Below are positions 1 through 8,908 of a DNA stretch of 64,000 bases, piece after piece (position 1 is the first letter of the stretch; every line of letters begins with the position of its first letter). A program made the translations under genes and the position numbers. The notes beneath the pieces are model-generated. The model was not told the origin of the DNA, did not search any database, and saw only the letters and a program-made list of their open reading frames with translations. Source of the stretch: Gulbenkiania mobilis. GTDB taxonomy: Bacteria > Pseudomonadota > Gammaproteobacteria > Burkholderiales > Chromobacteriaceae. The stretch lies in the NCBI GenBank assembly GCA_004346645.1, contig SMDA01000002.1, positions 1-64,000 on the forward strand, read 5' to 3'.

Positions 1-782
1 ACGCCGGTGCAGGTGGTCTTGGTGGTGGCTTTCAGACCAACGATTTCGATTTCTTCGCCGACCTTGATGATGCCGCGCTCTACACGACCAGTCACTACGG
101 TACCGCGACCCGAGATCGAGAACACGTCTTCGATCGGCAGCAGGAACGGCTTGTCGATAGCACGCTCCGGCGTCGGGATGTAGGAGTCCAGCGCATCAGC
201 AAGACGGAAGATTGCCGGTTCGCCGATTTCGGACTGATCGCCTTCCAGGGCCTTCAGTGCCGAGCCTTTGATAATCGGCAGATCGTCGCCCGGGAAATCG
301 TACGACGACAGCAGGTCGCGCACTTCCATTTCCACCAGCTCAAGCAGCTCTTCGTCATCAACCATGTCGCACTTGTTCAGGAACACGATGATGTACGGTA
401 CACCCACCTGGCGGGCCAGCAGGATGTGTTCGCGGGTCTGCGGCATCGGACCGTCAGCGGCCGAGCACACCAGAATGGCGCCGTCCATCTGGGCAGCACC
501 GGTAATCATGTTCTTAACGTAGTCGGCGTGACCCGGGCAGTCTACGTGTGCGTAGTGGCGGGTCTCGGTTTCGTATTCTACGTGCGCGGTGTTAATCGTA
601 ATACCGCGGGCCTTTTCTTCCGGCGCGCTGTCGATCTGGTCGTAACCCTTGGCTTCGCCACCGAATTTCTTCGACAGAATCGTGGTGATCGCTGCGGTCA
701 GCGTGGTCTTACCATGGTCAACGTGACCAATGGTGCCAACGTTTACGTGCGGTTTCGTCCGCTCGAACTTTTCCTTAGCCAT
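1..782 (-). CDS. tuf: Elongation factor Tu, 3' end cut by window edge
   Basis: EF-Tu is the GTPase that carries aminoacyl-tRNA to the ribosome. About 260 N-terminal residues are visible: the start [20 protein letters not shown], the P-loop GHVDHGKT at residues 19-26, the G3 motif DCPGH near residue 81, NKCD near residue 136, and the beginning of domain 2 ([12 protein letters not shown]). The C-terminal third lies beyond base 1. It is the last visible gene of the minus-strand tRNA-Tyr, tRNA-Gly, tRNA-Thr, tuf unit, an order common in betaproteobacteria, where tRNA-Trp, secE and nusG usually follow. The start is fixed by homology; the tRNA-Thr gene ends 37 bases upstream. Nothing looks abnormal in the visible part. 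Confidence 0.98.
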   Translation of the reverse strand, partial: MAKEKFERTKPHVNVGTIGHVDHGKTTLTAAITTILSKKFGGEAKGYDQIDSAPEEKARGITINTAHVEYETETRHYAHVDCPGHADYVKNMITGAAQMDGAILVCSAADGPMPQTREHILLARQVGVPYIIVFLNKCDMVDDEELLELVEMEVRDLLSSYDFPGDDLPIIKGSALKALEGDQSEIGEPAIFRLADALDSYIPTPERAIDKPFLLPIEDVFSISGRGTVVTGRVERGIIKVGEEIEIVGLKATTKTTCTG

Positions 783-819
783 GGCAATTTCCCTGAATTC
801 GAAAACAAGGTTTGATCGA

Positions 820-894
<75 letters not shown>

Positions 895-916
895 CCTTAA
901 CAGGCACTAAATCGCT

Positions 917-990
917 TGGAGCGGGTGAAGGGAATCGAACCCTCGTCGTAAGCTTGGAAGGCTTCTGCTCTACCATTGAGCTACACCCGC
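917..990 (-). tRNA. tRNA-Gly (anticodon TCC)
   Basis: A 74 nt cloverleaf on the minus strand. The acceptor stem is GCGGGTG/CACCCGC, the anticodon loop CTTCCAA gives anticodon TCC, the T-loop is GGTTCGATTCC and CCA is encoded. It is the middle tRNA of the Tyr-Gly-Thr cluster in front of tuf. Confidence 0.97.
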
Positions 991-1040
991 CTGGAGCGGA
1001 CGACTTGAGCTGCACGCCGCCAAGACGCTTTAAAGTATTC

Positions 1041-1125
1041 TGGTGGAGGGAGAAGGATTCGAACCTTCGAAGGCAGAGCCGTCAGATTTACAGTCTGATC
1101 CCTTTGACCGCTCGGGAATCCCTCC
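1041..1125 (-). tRNA. tRNA-Tyr (anticodon GTA)
   Basis: An 85 nt class II tRNA with a long variable arm. The acceptor stem starts GGAGGGA, the anticodon arm is CAGACTGTAAATCTG (anticodon GTA), the T-loop is GGTTCGAATCC and CCA is encoded. It is the first gene of the tRNA-tuf unit, with the promoter just upstream. Confidence 0.97.
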
Positions 1126-1139
1126 TGAAAGAGACCCGA

Positions 1140-1168
1140 ATGTTATAGATGAGCCGCAGGACCGTCAA
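1140..1168 (-). promoter_or_regulatory. Promoter of the tRNA-Tyr/Gly/Thr-tuf unit
   Basis: On the minus strand TTGACG (1163-1168), a 17 bp spacer, then TAACAT (1140-1145) form a sigma-70 type promoter. The -10 box ends 14 bases before the first base of tRNA-Tyr. A TATAAC alternative would give a 15 bp spacer. An A-rich stretch lies upstream of the -35 box. Confidence 0.7.
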
Positions 1169-1220
1169 CAGCTTTTTGCATTTTTTTTCATGTTTTTTGA
1201 CCGGCGTTCGACGATTTAAC

Positions 1221-1250
1221 AACAGAAAGCCCCGCTTCCACGGGGCTTTT
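1221..1250 (-). terminator. Terminator after the ferredoxin gene
   Basis: The 7 bp stem AGCCCCG/CGGGGCT with a 6 nt loop (1228-1247) is followed on the minus strand by TTTCTGTT. It lies 30 bases past the ferredoxin stop and before the tRNA promoter. On the plus strand it is followed by only four T, and no plus-strand gene needs it. Confidence 0.75.
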
Positions 1251-1277
1251 CCTTCCGGCTCAACGGCTTAGCCTGCT

Positions 1278-1550
<273 letters not shown>

Positions 1551-1608
1551 TCAAGGATGGATTCTGTCACCGGGTGCGGCGCATCAGCAAGTCCGACCCG
1601 TTATATCG

Positions 1609-2202
1609 TTATGTGGGGCCGTTCGCGGCCGGTTCGAGGTCGAGCACGCCGTCCGTAAGGGCGCGCTGCCAGAGCCCGTAGTGCACGGCGCCAGCGCGAT
1701 CCTGACGCAGACATACCCATTCGGGCCCCGGGTCTTCCTCCTGTCCGCTCTCTATATAGAGTGCCCCAGCCGGGGCAAGCCGCGCCTTGACGTGCGGCAG
1801 AACCTGGGCCAGCAGCTCCGAGCCGAACGGCGGATCAAGGAAAATGACGTCGAAAGTGTCACGACTGCGGGCGAGGAAACCGAGGGCATCGCCTTGGATG
1901 ATCTCCACCGCAGTGGCGCCGAGCAGGACACCATTGGCACGCAGGCTTTCCGCTGTTACGCGGTTCTTTTCCACCATCAGTACGCGCCGCGCGTGGCGCG
2001 AGGCCGCTTCAAACCCCAGTGCTCCGCTACCGGCGAACAGGTCGAGGCAGGTGCGGCCCGTGAGGTCCTGCCCCAGCCAGTTGAAAAGGGTTTCACGGAC
2101 GCGGTCGGAGGTTGGCCGAAGGCCGGCCGCTTCGGGGAAGGAGAGCAGACGCCGGCGGTACTGTCCGCCGATGATCCGCACCTTGTTGCGCTGGTTGCTC
2201 AT
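1609..2202 (-). CDS. rsmD: 16S rRNA (guanine-966 N2) methyltransferase RsmD
   Basis: RsmD transfers a methyl group from SAM to G966 of 16S rRNA in the 30S subunit. The 197-residue protein has the usual N-terminal RIIGGQYRRR segment (9-18), TSDRVRETLFNWL (31-43), the SAM-binding motif LDLFAGSGALGFEA (53-66) and the catalytic DPPF at 123-126. Length is normal. It is downstream of the two M16 peptidase genes and co-directional with them. The N-terminal coding region carries one copy of the uptake-like word (2111-2120). Confidence 0.96.
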   Translation of the reverse strand: MSNQRNKVRIIGGQYRRRLLSFPEAAGLRPTSDRVRETLFNWLGQDLTGRTCLDLFAGSGALGFEAASRHARRVLMVEKNRVTAESLRANGVLLGATAVEIIQGDALGFLARSRDTFDVIFLDPPFGSELLAQVLPHVKARLAPAGALYIESGQEEDPGPEWVCLRQDRAGAVHYGLWQRALTDGVLDLEPAANGPT

Positions 2203-2285
2203 GCAGGAAAGGGGCGTGCGTGCGACAAAGCGGGCAGTTTACATGGAACCGCCCGCCCTCGTCGCCGTTTTGCCTTGCAAAGCCA

Positions 2286-3629
2286 TCAGGGTGTGGCGCC
2301 CACCACCACGGTGGCCATGCGGGAGGGGTCCACCCGGCGGCGCCACGCCTCACGCACGCTTTCCACCGTGACCTTCTCCACTTCACGCGGGTAGCGGTCC
2401 AGGAAGTCGAGCGGCAGCCGGTACCAGCCGATCACAGCCAGATAGCCCAGCAGTTTGGCGTTGCTGTCGAACCGCAGGGGGAAGCCGCCCACGATGTTGG
2501 CACGCGCCTGATCGAGTTCGGCCTGAGTAGGGCCTTGTTCGATGAAGGTGCGCAGCGTTTCCTGCATCACACCCAGGGCGCTTCTGGCCTGGTCCTTGCG
2601 CGTGGAAAAGCCGATGCTGAAGGGGCCGGCTTCCTGATACGGGACCAGTTCGCTCGATGCGCCATAGGTCAGCCCCCGCTTGTCGCGCAGTTCCTTCATG
2701 AGGCGGGCGTCGAACCCGCCCCCGCCGAGGATGTAGTTGCCCACCATCAGCGGGAAGTAGTCGGGATCATTGCGGGTAAAGAGGGGTAGCCCGGCGGCCA
2801 CGTGCGCCTGACTGCCCGGATGGGGCAGGTAAACCGGCGCAGGGTTGGCCGAAGATAGCGGAACGGCCGGAACCGGCGGTAAAGGCGCGCCTCCTTTGGG
2901 CAGACCCGTCAGCAGAGTCGCGGCAAGCTGGCGCGCCGCCCCTTCGTTCAGGTCGCCGACGATCGAGATCACTGCCGATTGCGGCCGGTAGTGGCTACGC
3001 CAGAAGGCCAGCACGTCCGCACGCTGCAGTCGGGTAAGCGTGGTTACATCCACCGCGGCCTCCCGCCCGTAAGGATGCTGACCGTAGATCTGCCGCTCCA
3101 GTGCGCGGTCGGCGAGGTAGCTGGCGTCGGTTTCCTGCTGGCGCTGCCCTTCGATGGCGCGGCGTTTCTCCCGTTCGAACACCGCAGGCGGGAACACCGG
3201 CTGGCTGATCACAGCTCGCAGCACATCAAGCGCGGCATTGCGCTCGGGCGCACGGGACAGGGTCCGCAGCCGGATGCCAGCCGACTCCAGCCCGGCATCG
3301 GTGGAGAGCGACGCAGCCGCATCGGCCAGGCGCTCACGCAGACGTTCTTCGCTCAGGCTGCGCGTGCCGGCGTCCAGGAGGGCAGCCGTCATGGAGGCAA
3401 GGCCGGGCTTGTCGGCTGGGTCGCGCCGGCTGCCAGCATCGAAGGCGACATGGATGTCGAGGATGGGGTTGGCGTGGCTCTCGACGAAATAGACCCGTGC
3501 GCCATCGGGCTGCTGCCAGTGCCGGATCTCCACGGCACTGGCAACGGGCACCGCCATGACCGCCAAGAACAGCGCGACCAACCAGCCGCTTCGGCCAACC
3601 TGCGCGGTGGTACGCTTAGCGAACGCCAT
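2286..3629 (-). CDS. M16 family peptidase-like protein, probably the non-catalytic partner
   Basis: A 447-residue insulinase (M16) family protein with a hydrophobic N-terminal signal sequence (about residues 13-32), so probably periplasmic. It has the two M16 halves, including the RGLTYGASSELVPY-type segment of the C-terminal half. The zinc motif HxxEH expected after DAGSRRDPADKPG is absent (the sequence continues LASMTAALLDAG), so the protein should not hydrolyse peptides alone. It overlaps the upstream active M16 gene by 14 bases, the usual active/inactive pair layout, and the two probably form a heterodimer. Two uptake-like words lie in the gene (2844 and 3590). Substrate unknown. Confidence 0.9.
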   Translation of the reverse strand: MAFAKRTTAQVGRSGWLVALFLAVMAVPVASAVEIRHWQQPDGARVYFVESHANPILDIHVAFDAGSRRDPADKPGLASMTAALLDAGTRSLSEERLRERLADAAASLSTDAGLESAGIRLRTLSRAPERNAALDVLRAVISQPVFPPAVFEREKRRAIEGQRQQETDASYLADRALERQIYGQHPYGREAAVDVTTLTRLQRADVLAFWRSHYRPQSAVISIVGDLNEGAARQLAATLLTGLPKGGAPLPPVPAVPLSSANPAPVYLPHPGSQAHVAAGLPLFTRNDPDYFPLMVGNYILGGGGFDARLMKELRDKRGLTYGASSELVPYQEAGPFSIGFSTRKDQARSALGVMQETLRTFIEQGPTQAELDQARANIVGGFPLRFDSNAKLLGYLAVIGWYRLPLDFLDRYPREVEKVTVESVREAWRRRVDPSRMATVVVGATP

Positions 3630-4986
3630 GACTGTCTCCTCCTTCCATCGGCATGGACTTGGGTGCCCCCTTGGGCAACGGTTGGGGCACCAGTGTCACC
3701 ACGGTCAGGTCATCGTCCTTCAGCCCCCTGGCCACGGCCTGGACCTGCTGCGAGGTGACGGCCGTCAGACGCCGCACGAACTCCGGCTCGTCCCGCCAGG
3801 AAAAACCCAGCGATTCCACCGTGCCGATCTGCATGGCTTGTGCAAACATCGAGTCCTTCTCGTAAATCCGTGCCGCTTCGACCTGGCGACGCACCCGTTC
3901 GAGCTCGGCCGCGCTCACCCCTTCTCGGGCGATGCGATCCAGTTCGGCGCGGATGGCCTTTTCGAGGCGGGCCGGTGCCACGCCTTGTGCAGGCACTCCG
4001 ATCACGGTGAACAGCGCTCCGGCCCGGGTGAGCATGTCGTAGCTGGCCGACACGCTGGTGGCGACCGCCTGCTCGCGTACCAGCCGCCGCGGCAGCCGCG
4101 AGGCATCCAGGCCATCCAGCAGTGAGGCGAGCATGGCGTAGGCGTAGGGCTCGGACTGGTCGATACGCTCCAGTCGGGGGGCTTTCCAGGCAAGCGCCAG
4201 GTACGGCAACTCGGAAGGAGCCTTCACACTCAGACGACGGATGCCGTTCTGGGGCGGCTCCGGCTGCGGCCGTCGCTCGGGCAGGGTACGTCCGGCCAGC
4301 CCTCCAAAGGCGGCACGGGCTTGGGCAAGCACCTCCTCCGCTTTTACGTCGCCCACCACCACCAAGGTGGCGTTGTTGGGCACATACCACTGGCGGTACC
4401 AGGCACGCAGGTCGTCAGGCTTCATGCTGTCCAGATCGCCCATCCAGCCGATCACGGGGGTACGGACCGGGCTGGCAATGAAGGCGCCGGCGTAGAGCGC
4501 TTCGTACAGGCGCCCGGTCGGCTGGTCGTCGGTGCGCCAGCGGCGCTCTTCCTTCACGACGTTCAGCTCGCTGTTGAACGCCTCATCCTTGAAGGCGAGG
4601 TTGGCCATCCGGTCGGATTCCAACTGGAGCGCCAGTGGCAGCCGGTCGGCAGCCAGCTGCTGGAAGTACACTGTGTGGTCGCGGCTGGTGAAGGCATTGT
4701 CCTTGCCGCCGGCGGCCGCGATCAGACGACTGAACTCGCCAGCGGGGACCTTCTGCGTACCCTTGAACATCATGTGTTCGAGCAGGTGCGACAAGCCGGT
4801 GCGGCCGTTGACTTCGTCCACACTGCCCACTCGGTACCAGAGCTGCGATACTGCCACCGGTGCACGGTGGTCTTCCTTCACGATCACTTTCATGCCGTTG
4901 TCGAGCACGGCTTCATACGGATTGGCCAGAACAGGCCGGGCCAGGCCCAGAAACAGGGCCACGGCAGATAGGGCCAAGCGATGCAT
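3616..4986 (-). CDS. M16 family zinc metallopeptidase, active subunit
   Basis: A 456-residue zinc peptidase of the pitrilysin/insulinase family, exported by an N-terminal signal peptide (about residues 1-21, ending VLA). The catalytic motif H67-L-L-E70-H71 is intact, with the distal glutamates near residues 140-147 (SELNVVKEERR). The C-terminal half has the usual M16_C fold. It is the first gene of the minus-strand M16-M16-rsmD run and is divergent from ftsY (79 bases apart), as in many betaproteobacteria. The physiological substrate is not evident. Confidence 0.93.
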   Translation of the reverse strand: MHRLALSAVALFLGLARPVLANPYEAVLDNGMKVIVKEDHRAPVAVSQLWYRVGSVDEVNGRTGLSHLLEHMMFKGTQKVPAGEFSRLIAAAGGKDNAFTSRDHTVYFQQLAADRLPLALQLESDRMANLAFKDEAFNSELNVVKEERRWRTDDQPTGRLYEALYAGAFIASPVRTPVIGWMGDLDSMKPDDLRAWYRQWYVPNNATLVVVGDVKAEEVLAQARAAFGGLAGRTLPERRPQPEPPQNGIRRLSVKAPSELPYLALAWKAPRLERIDQSEPYAYAMLASLLDGLDASRLPRRLVREQAVATSVSASYDMLTRAGALFTVIGVPAQGVAPARLEKAIRAELDRIAREGVSAAELERVRRQVEAARIYEKDSMFAQAMQIGTVESLGFSWRDEPEFVRRLTAVTSQQVQAVARGLKDDDLTVVTLVPQPLPKGAPKSMPMEGGDSHGVR

Positions 4987-5065
4987 GGCGTGTTCTCTCT
5001 TTCCCGATCGATTTTAGCGATACAATTTCAGCATTTTTACGCCATCCCCTTGACCGTGACAAAGC

Positions 5066-6226
5066 ATGTTTAGTTTCTTCAAGAAGAAAACCCCCCCGCC
5101 CGCCCAGCCGGAAAAACAGCCGGAGCCCAGCCCCGAGACAGACGCAGCGGCCCCTGCCCCCACGCCGGCGCCCGAGGCCGCCCCCACAGTGACGGTCCCG
5201 ACTGCGCCCTTGCCCAGGGCCGCGGACGAAGCGGACAAAACCAGCGGGGCCGGCCAGCTCAAGACCAGCGCCGTGGAGCCTTCCTCTCCTGCGCCTGCCG
5301 CACCGGAACCCGCCCGCCGCCCAAGCTGGACCGAGCGGCTGAAGGCCGGTCTCTCCAAGACCCGCGACAAGCTGGGCAAGTCGCTGGCAGGCCTTTTCGG
5401 TGGAGGCAAGATCGATGAAGACCTCTACGAAGAGCTGGAAACCGTCTTGCTGACCGCTGACATGGGTGTGGACGCGACCACCCACCTGCTCAAGGATGTG
5501 CGCGAGCGGGTTTCTCTACGTGGTCTGAAGGACGCCAGCGAACTCAAAGGCGCCCTGAAGGATGCGCTGGCCGACCTGATCGAGCCGCTGGAGAAACCAC
5601 TGCAGGTGGAAGCGAAGAAGCCCTTCGTCATCATGCTTGCCGGCGTGAACGGAGCAGGCAAGACCACCAGCATCGGCAAGCTGGCAAAGTATTACCAAAG
5701 CCAGGGCAAGAGCGTGCTGCTCGCTGCGGGGGACACTTTCCGCGCGGCCGCCCGCGAACAGCTGATGGCCTGGGGCGAGCGCAACAACGTCACCGTGATC
5801 GCCCAGCAGGGCGGCGATGCGGCAGCGGTATGCTTCGATGCCATCAAGGCCGCCGAGGCCCGCGGCATTGACATTGTCCTGGCCGATACCGCCGGCCGGC
5901 TGCCGACCCAACTGCATTTGATGGAAGAGATCCGCAAGGTCAAGCGCGTGATCCAGAAGGCACGACCGGATGCCCCGCACGAGGTGGTGCTGGTGCTGGA
6001 TGCCAACATCGGTCAGAACGCGCTCAACCAGGTGAAGGCCTTTGACGAGGCTTTGGGCCTGACCGGCCTGATTCTTACCAAGCTCGACGGCACCGCCAAG
6101 GGCGGCGTGATCGCAGCCATTGCCAAGCAGCACCCGGTGCCGTTGCGCTTCATCGGCGTGGGCGAGAGCATCGACGACCTGCGCCCCTTCAGCGCCCGCG
6201 ACTATGTGGATGCCCTGTTCGATTGA
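5066..6226 (+). CDS. ftsY: Signal recognition particle receptor FtsY
   Basis: FtsY is the SRP receptor GTPase at the inner membrane that docks ribosome-nascent chain complexes to SecYEG. The 386-residue protein starts MFSFFKKK, has a Pro/Ala/Glu-rich acidic A domain (about residues 9-95), then the N domain and the G domain with P-loop GVNGAGKTT (about 192-200), DTAGR (about 273) and TKLDGTAKGG (about 337). Length is normal. It is the first gene of the ftsY-ftsE-ftsX-rpoH block and ends 60 bases before the ftsE start. Confidence 0.98.
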   Translation: MFSFFKKKTPPPAQPEKQPEPSPETDAAAPAPTPAPEAAPTVTVPTAPLPRAADEADKTSGAGQLKTSAVEPSSPAPAAPEPARRPSWTERLKAGLSKTRDKLGKSLAGLFGGGKIDEDLYEELETVLLTADMGVDATTHLLKDVRERVSLRGLKDASELKGALKDALADLIEPLEKPLQVEAKKPFVIMLAGVNGAGKTTSIGKLAKYYQSQGKSVLLAAGDTFRAAAREQLMAWGERNNVTVIAQQGGDAAAVCFDAIKAAEARGIDIVLADTAGRLPTQLHLMEEIRKVKRVIQKARPDAPHEVVLVLDANIGQNALNQVKAFDEALGLTGLILTKLDGTAKGGVIAAIAKQHPVPLRFIGVGESIDDLRPFSARDYVDALFD

Positions 6227-6286
6227 TGGAACACATTGCCTGCACGGCCAAACGGCCCTGCGGTAAAAACGCATGAGGAACCGCCG

Positions 6287-6940
6287 ATGATCCAGTTCGA
6301 TCAGGTCACCAAGCGCTACCCGGGTGGGATCGACGCCCTTAAGAATCTGTCGTTCACCATCGAGAGCGGTGAAATGGCCTTCTTGGCCGGCCACTCCGGC
6401 GCCGGCAAGTCCACCCTGCTCAAGCTGATCGCCGGCATCGAGCGCGCCACCAGTGGACGGGTGATGGTCAACGGTCACAACCTTTCTCGCCTGCGGCGTA
6501 GCCAGTTGCCCTACGTGCGCCAGCACATCGGACTGGTCTTTCAAGACCACAAAATCCTGTTCGACCGCAACGTGTTCGACAACACCGTCCTGCCGCTGGA
6601 CATCATCGGCTTTGACCGGCGTGAAGCCACCCGACGGGTGCGTGCGGCGCTGGACAAGGTGGGACTGGGTGGCAAGGAGAGAGTGATGCCCATCCGCCTG
6701 TCCGGAGGTGAACAGCAGCGCCTGTGCATCGCCCGGGCAGTGGTGCACCGTCCAAGCATCCTGTTGGCTGACGAGCCTTCGGCCAACCTGGACCGCGCCT
6801 ACGCGCTCGACATCATGGAGCTGTTCAAATCCTTCCATCAGGTGGGCGTGACCGTTGTGATTTCGGCACACGACGAAACCCTGATGGAAGATTACGGACG
6901 CCGCATCATCCGCCTGCGAGAAGGACAGTTTGCCACATGA
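6287..6940 (+). CDS. ftsE: Cell division ATP-binding protein FtsE
   Basis: FtsE is the cytoplasmic ATPase of the FtsEX complex, which activates periplasmic peptidoglycan hydrolases at the septum. The 217-residue protein begins MIQFDQVTKRYPGG at 6287, preceded by GAGGA; an in-frame upstream start at 6236 has no support from homology. Walker A GHSGAGKST (about 35-43), signature LSGGEQQR (about 138) and Walker B ILLADEP (about 158-164) are intact. The Walker B region contains an uptake-like word (6778-6787) coding for the SAN after ADEP. It overlaps ftsX by 4 bases. Confidence 0.97.
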   Translation: MIQFDQVTKRYPGGIDALKNLSFTIESGEMAFLAGHSGAGKSTLLKLIAGIERATSGRVMVNGHNLSRLRRSQLPYVRQHIGLVFQDHKILFDRNVFDNTVLPLDIIGFDRREATRRVRAALDKVGLGGKERVMPIRLSGGEQQRLCIARAVVHRPSILLADEPSANLDRAYALDIMELFKSFHQVGVTVVISAHDETLMEDYGRRIIRLREGQFAT

Positions 6941-7845
6941 AGCACTTTCTTTTTCTGCATCTTCAGAGTGCCCGCCAGGCCCTGCACAAGATCCTGCGCC
7001 AGCCTTTCGGCAGCCTGCTGAACCTCCTGATGCTGTCGGTGGCCCTCGCCCTGCCGCTGTCGCTGTACGTGGGCATCAACAGCCTGCAGGGCTGGCTGGG
7101 CAAGCTCACCGCCAGCCCGCAAATCTCGCTTTTCATGGAGACGAGCGCCGAAGAGGCCGATATCGCCGCCGTGGACCGCACGCTACGCGGCCATCCCAGG
7201 GTGGCCCGCTACCACTTTGTGAGCAAGGCCCAGGCACTGGCGGATCTGGAAAAACGCAACGCTCTGACAGGGTTGGCCGAAGGCCTGGAAGGCAACCCCC
7301 TCCCCGATGCCTTCATCGTCGAGCCCCGCGATGCAGAGCCACAGGCACTTGAAATGCTGCAGAAGGAACTGTCTGGTCTGCCGATGGTGGAAAGCGCCCA
7401 GTTCGATGCCGACTGGGCAAAACGGCTCTACAGCCTGCTGGAGCTGGGACGCCACCTGACGTGGCTGCTGGCCGGTGTGCTAGGGGTGGCCCTGGTTCTG
7501 ATCACCCATAACACTATCCGCATGCAGATTCTGGCCCGACGCGAGGAAATCGAGGTCTCCAAGCTGATCGGCGCCACCGACAGCTTCATCCGCCGCCCCT
7601 TCCTCTACCACGCGGTATGGCAGGCGGTGCTGGCCACTCTGATCGCCTGGGGCCTCACGGAATGGCTGGTAGCCATTGCCGGCCCTGCGGTCAGCCAGTT
7701 CGCCCAGCTTTATAATGAACATGTTGACCTGCATGGCCTGCGTCCCGCCGAACTTCTGGGGGTGATGGCTGTCTCTGCCCTCCTTGCCATGCTCGGCGCC
7801 CGCCTCGCGGCCGACCACCAGCTGCGCCAGATCGAGTCGTCCTGA
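6937..7845 (+). CDS. ftsX: Cell division protein FtsX
   Basis: FtsX is the membrane partner of FtsE and passes the ATPase signal to periplasmic amidase activators. The 302-residue protein has a cytoplasmic N-terminus, a first membrane helix near residues 25-48, a periplasmic domain of about 120 residues, and three more helices in the C-terminal half (about 172-195, 220-245, 270-290), the standard FtsX topology. The ATGA overlap with ftsE implies translational coupling. One uptake-like word lies at 7272-7281. Confidence 0.96.
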   Translation: MKHFLFLHLQSARQALHKILRQPFGSLLNLLMLSVALALPLSLYVGINSLQGWLGKLTASPQISLFMETSAEEADIAAVDRTLRGHPRVARYHFVSKAQALADLEKRNALTGLAEGLEGNPLPDAFIVEPRDAEPQALEMLQKELSGLPMVESAQFDADWAKRLYSLLELGRHLTWLLAGVLGVALVLITHNTIRMQILARREEIEVSKLIGATDSFIRRPFLYHAVWQAVLATLIAWGLTEWLVAIAGPAVSQFAQLYNEHVDLHGLRPAELLGVMAVSALLAMLGARLAADHQLRQIESS

Positions 7846-7916
7846 CCGGCTCAGCCATAAGGGTTTTCTGCTATCACGGCGATAGAGAAATACCATTGTC
7901 AGCGGAACTTGCGATT

Positions 7917-7943
7917 CTGGCACTCGTCCAATCCGAGTGCTAA
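7917..7943 (+). promoter_or_regulatory. CIRCE operator (HrcA site) over an extended -10 promoter of rpoH
   Basis: GCACTC (7920-7925), exactly 9 bases, then GAGTGCTAA (7935-7943) match the CIRCE consensus TTAGCACTC-N9-GAGTGCTAA in 15 of 18 arm positions; only the first three bases of the left arm differ. The right arm runs into TGCTAAAAT (7938-7946), an extended -10 element, so a bound HrcA would block the promoter. The rpoH ribosome binding site AAGGAGGT follows at 7960. Confidence 0.82.
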
Positions 7944-7977
7944 AATTGCATTACCCATCAAGGAGGTAATCCGTTAC

Positions 7978-8844
7978 ATGACCGCCACTTTCGCATTGCC
8001 CGTTCCTTCCACCAGCGGCAGCCTGGAGCAGTACATCCAGACCGTGAACAGCATTCCGATGCTGACCGCCGAGGAAGAGAATGCGCTTGCCACCCGCTTC
8101 CGGGTCGAAAGCGACCTGGATGCTGCGCGCAAGCTGGTGCTGTCGCATCTGCGCGTTGTCGTATCGATTGCCCGTGGCTACTCCGGCTATGGACTGCCGC
8201 AGGCCGACCTCATCCAGGAAGGCAACATCGGCCTGATGAAGGCGGTGAAACGCTTTGAGCCCGGCCGCGGTGTGCGCCTGTTCTCGTTTGCCATTCACTG
8301 GATCAAGGCCGAGATCCATGAATTCATCCTGCGCAACTGGCGTCTGGTACGCATCGCCACCACCAAGCCGCAACGCAAGTTGTTCTTCAACCTGCGTAGC
8401 ATGAAGCAGGGGTTCTCGGCGCTTACCGACAAGGAAGCGCGCCAGATTGCCGAAGAACTGGGCGTGAAGCCTGAGGAAGTGCACGAAATGGAAACCCGCA
8501 TGACGGGCCATGACGTGGCACTCATGGCCGAAGAAGGCGACGACGAGAGCTTTGCCCCGATCGACTGGCTGGCCGACAGCGAGCATGAGCCGGTGCGCGA
8601 GATCGAGCGCAAGGCGTATGACCATCTTCAGAGCGAAGGGCTGGTGTCGGCGCTGGAGACCTTGGACGACCGTAGCCGCAAGATCATCGAAGCTCGTTGG
8701 CTGGCCGATGACGGTGGCCGTACCCTACACGATCTGGCAGCGGAATTCGGTGTCTCTGCCGAACGCATCCGTCAGATCGAGGCCAAGGCCCTGACCAAGA
8801 TGAAGACAGCGCTGGTGGCCCAAGGCGAAGCCGTGGTGATCTAA
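7978..8844 (+). CDS. rpoH: RNA polymerase heat-shock sigma factor sigma-32
   Basis: Sigma-32 directs RNA polymerase to heat-shock promoters. The 288-residue protein starts MTATFALPVPS at 7978 behind a strong AAGGAGGT site (7960-7967); an in-frame start at 7909 would lie inside the promoter. Region 2 (LVLSHLRVVVSIARGYSGYG, LIQEGNIGLMKAVKRF) is followed by the diagnostic RpoH box RKLFFNLR (about 138-145), and region 4 ends in a helix-turn-helix (LHDLAAEFGVSAERIRQIE). It lies after ftsYEX in the usual order. A CIRCE element on its promoter indicates HrcA repression. A strong terminator follows. Confidence 0.98.
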   Translation: MTATFALPVPSTSGSLEQYIQTVNSIPMLTAEEENALATRFRVESDLDAARKLVLSHLRVVVSIARGYSGYGLPQADLIQEGNIGLMKAVKRFEPGRGVRLFSFAIHWIKAEIHEFILRNWRLVRIATTKPQRKLFFNLRSMKQGFSALTDKEARQIAEELGVKPEEVHEMETRMTGHDVALMAEEGDDESFAPIDWLADSEHEPVREIERKAYDHLQSEGLVSALETLDDRSRKIIEARWLADDGGRTLHDLAAEFGVSAERIRQIEAKALTKMKTALVAQGEAVVI

Positions 8845-8865
8845 CAGGCATGGTGCCGATGAAAC

Positions 8866-8893
8866 AAAAAGCCCCTCCGTGAGGGGCTTTTTT
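8866..8893. terminator. Bidirectional terminator between rpoH and the pglL-like gene
   Basis: AAAAAGCCCCTC-CGT-GAGGGGCTTTTTT forms a 7 bp GC stem with a tight loop, with T-runs on both strands. It ends rpoH on plus and the convergent pglL-like gene (ending at 8909) on minus. Confidence 0.88.
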
Positions 8894-8908
8894 CATGGGT
8901 ACCAGGGT

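Noticed and set aside
5516..6871. 451-codon minus-strand open frame opposite ftsY and ftsE
   Set aside because: It crosses two well-recognised genes and their spacer; shadow.
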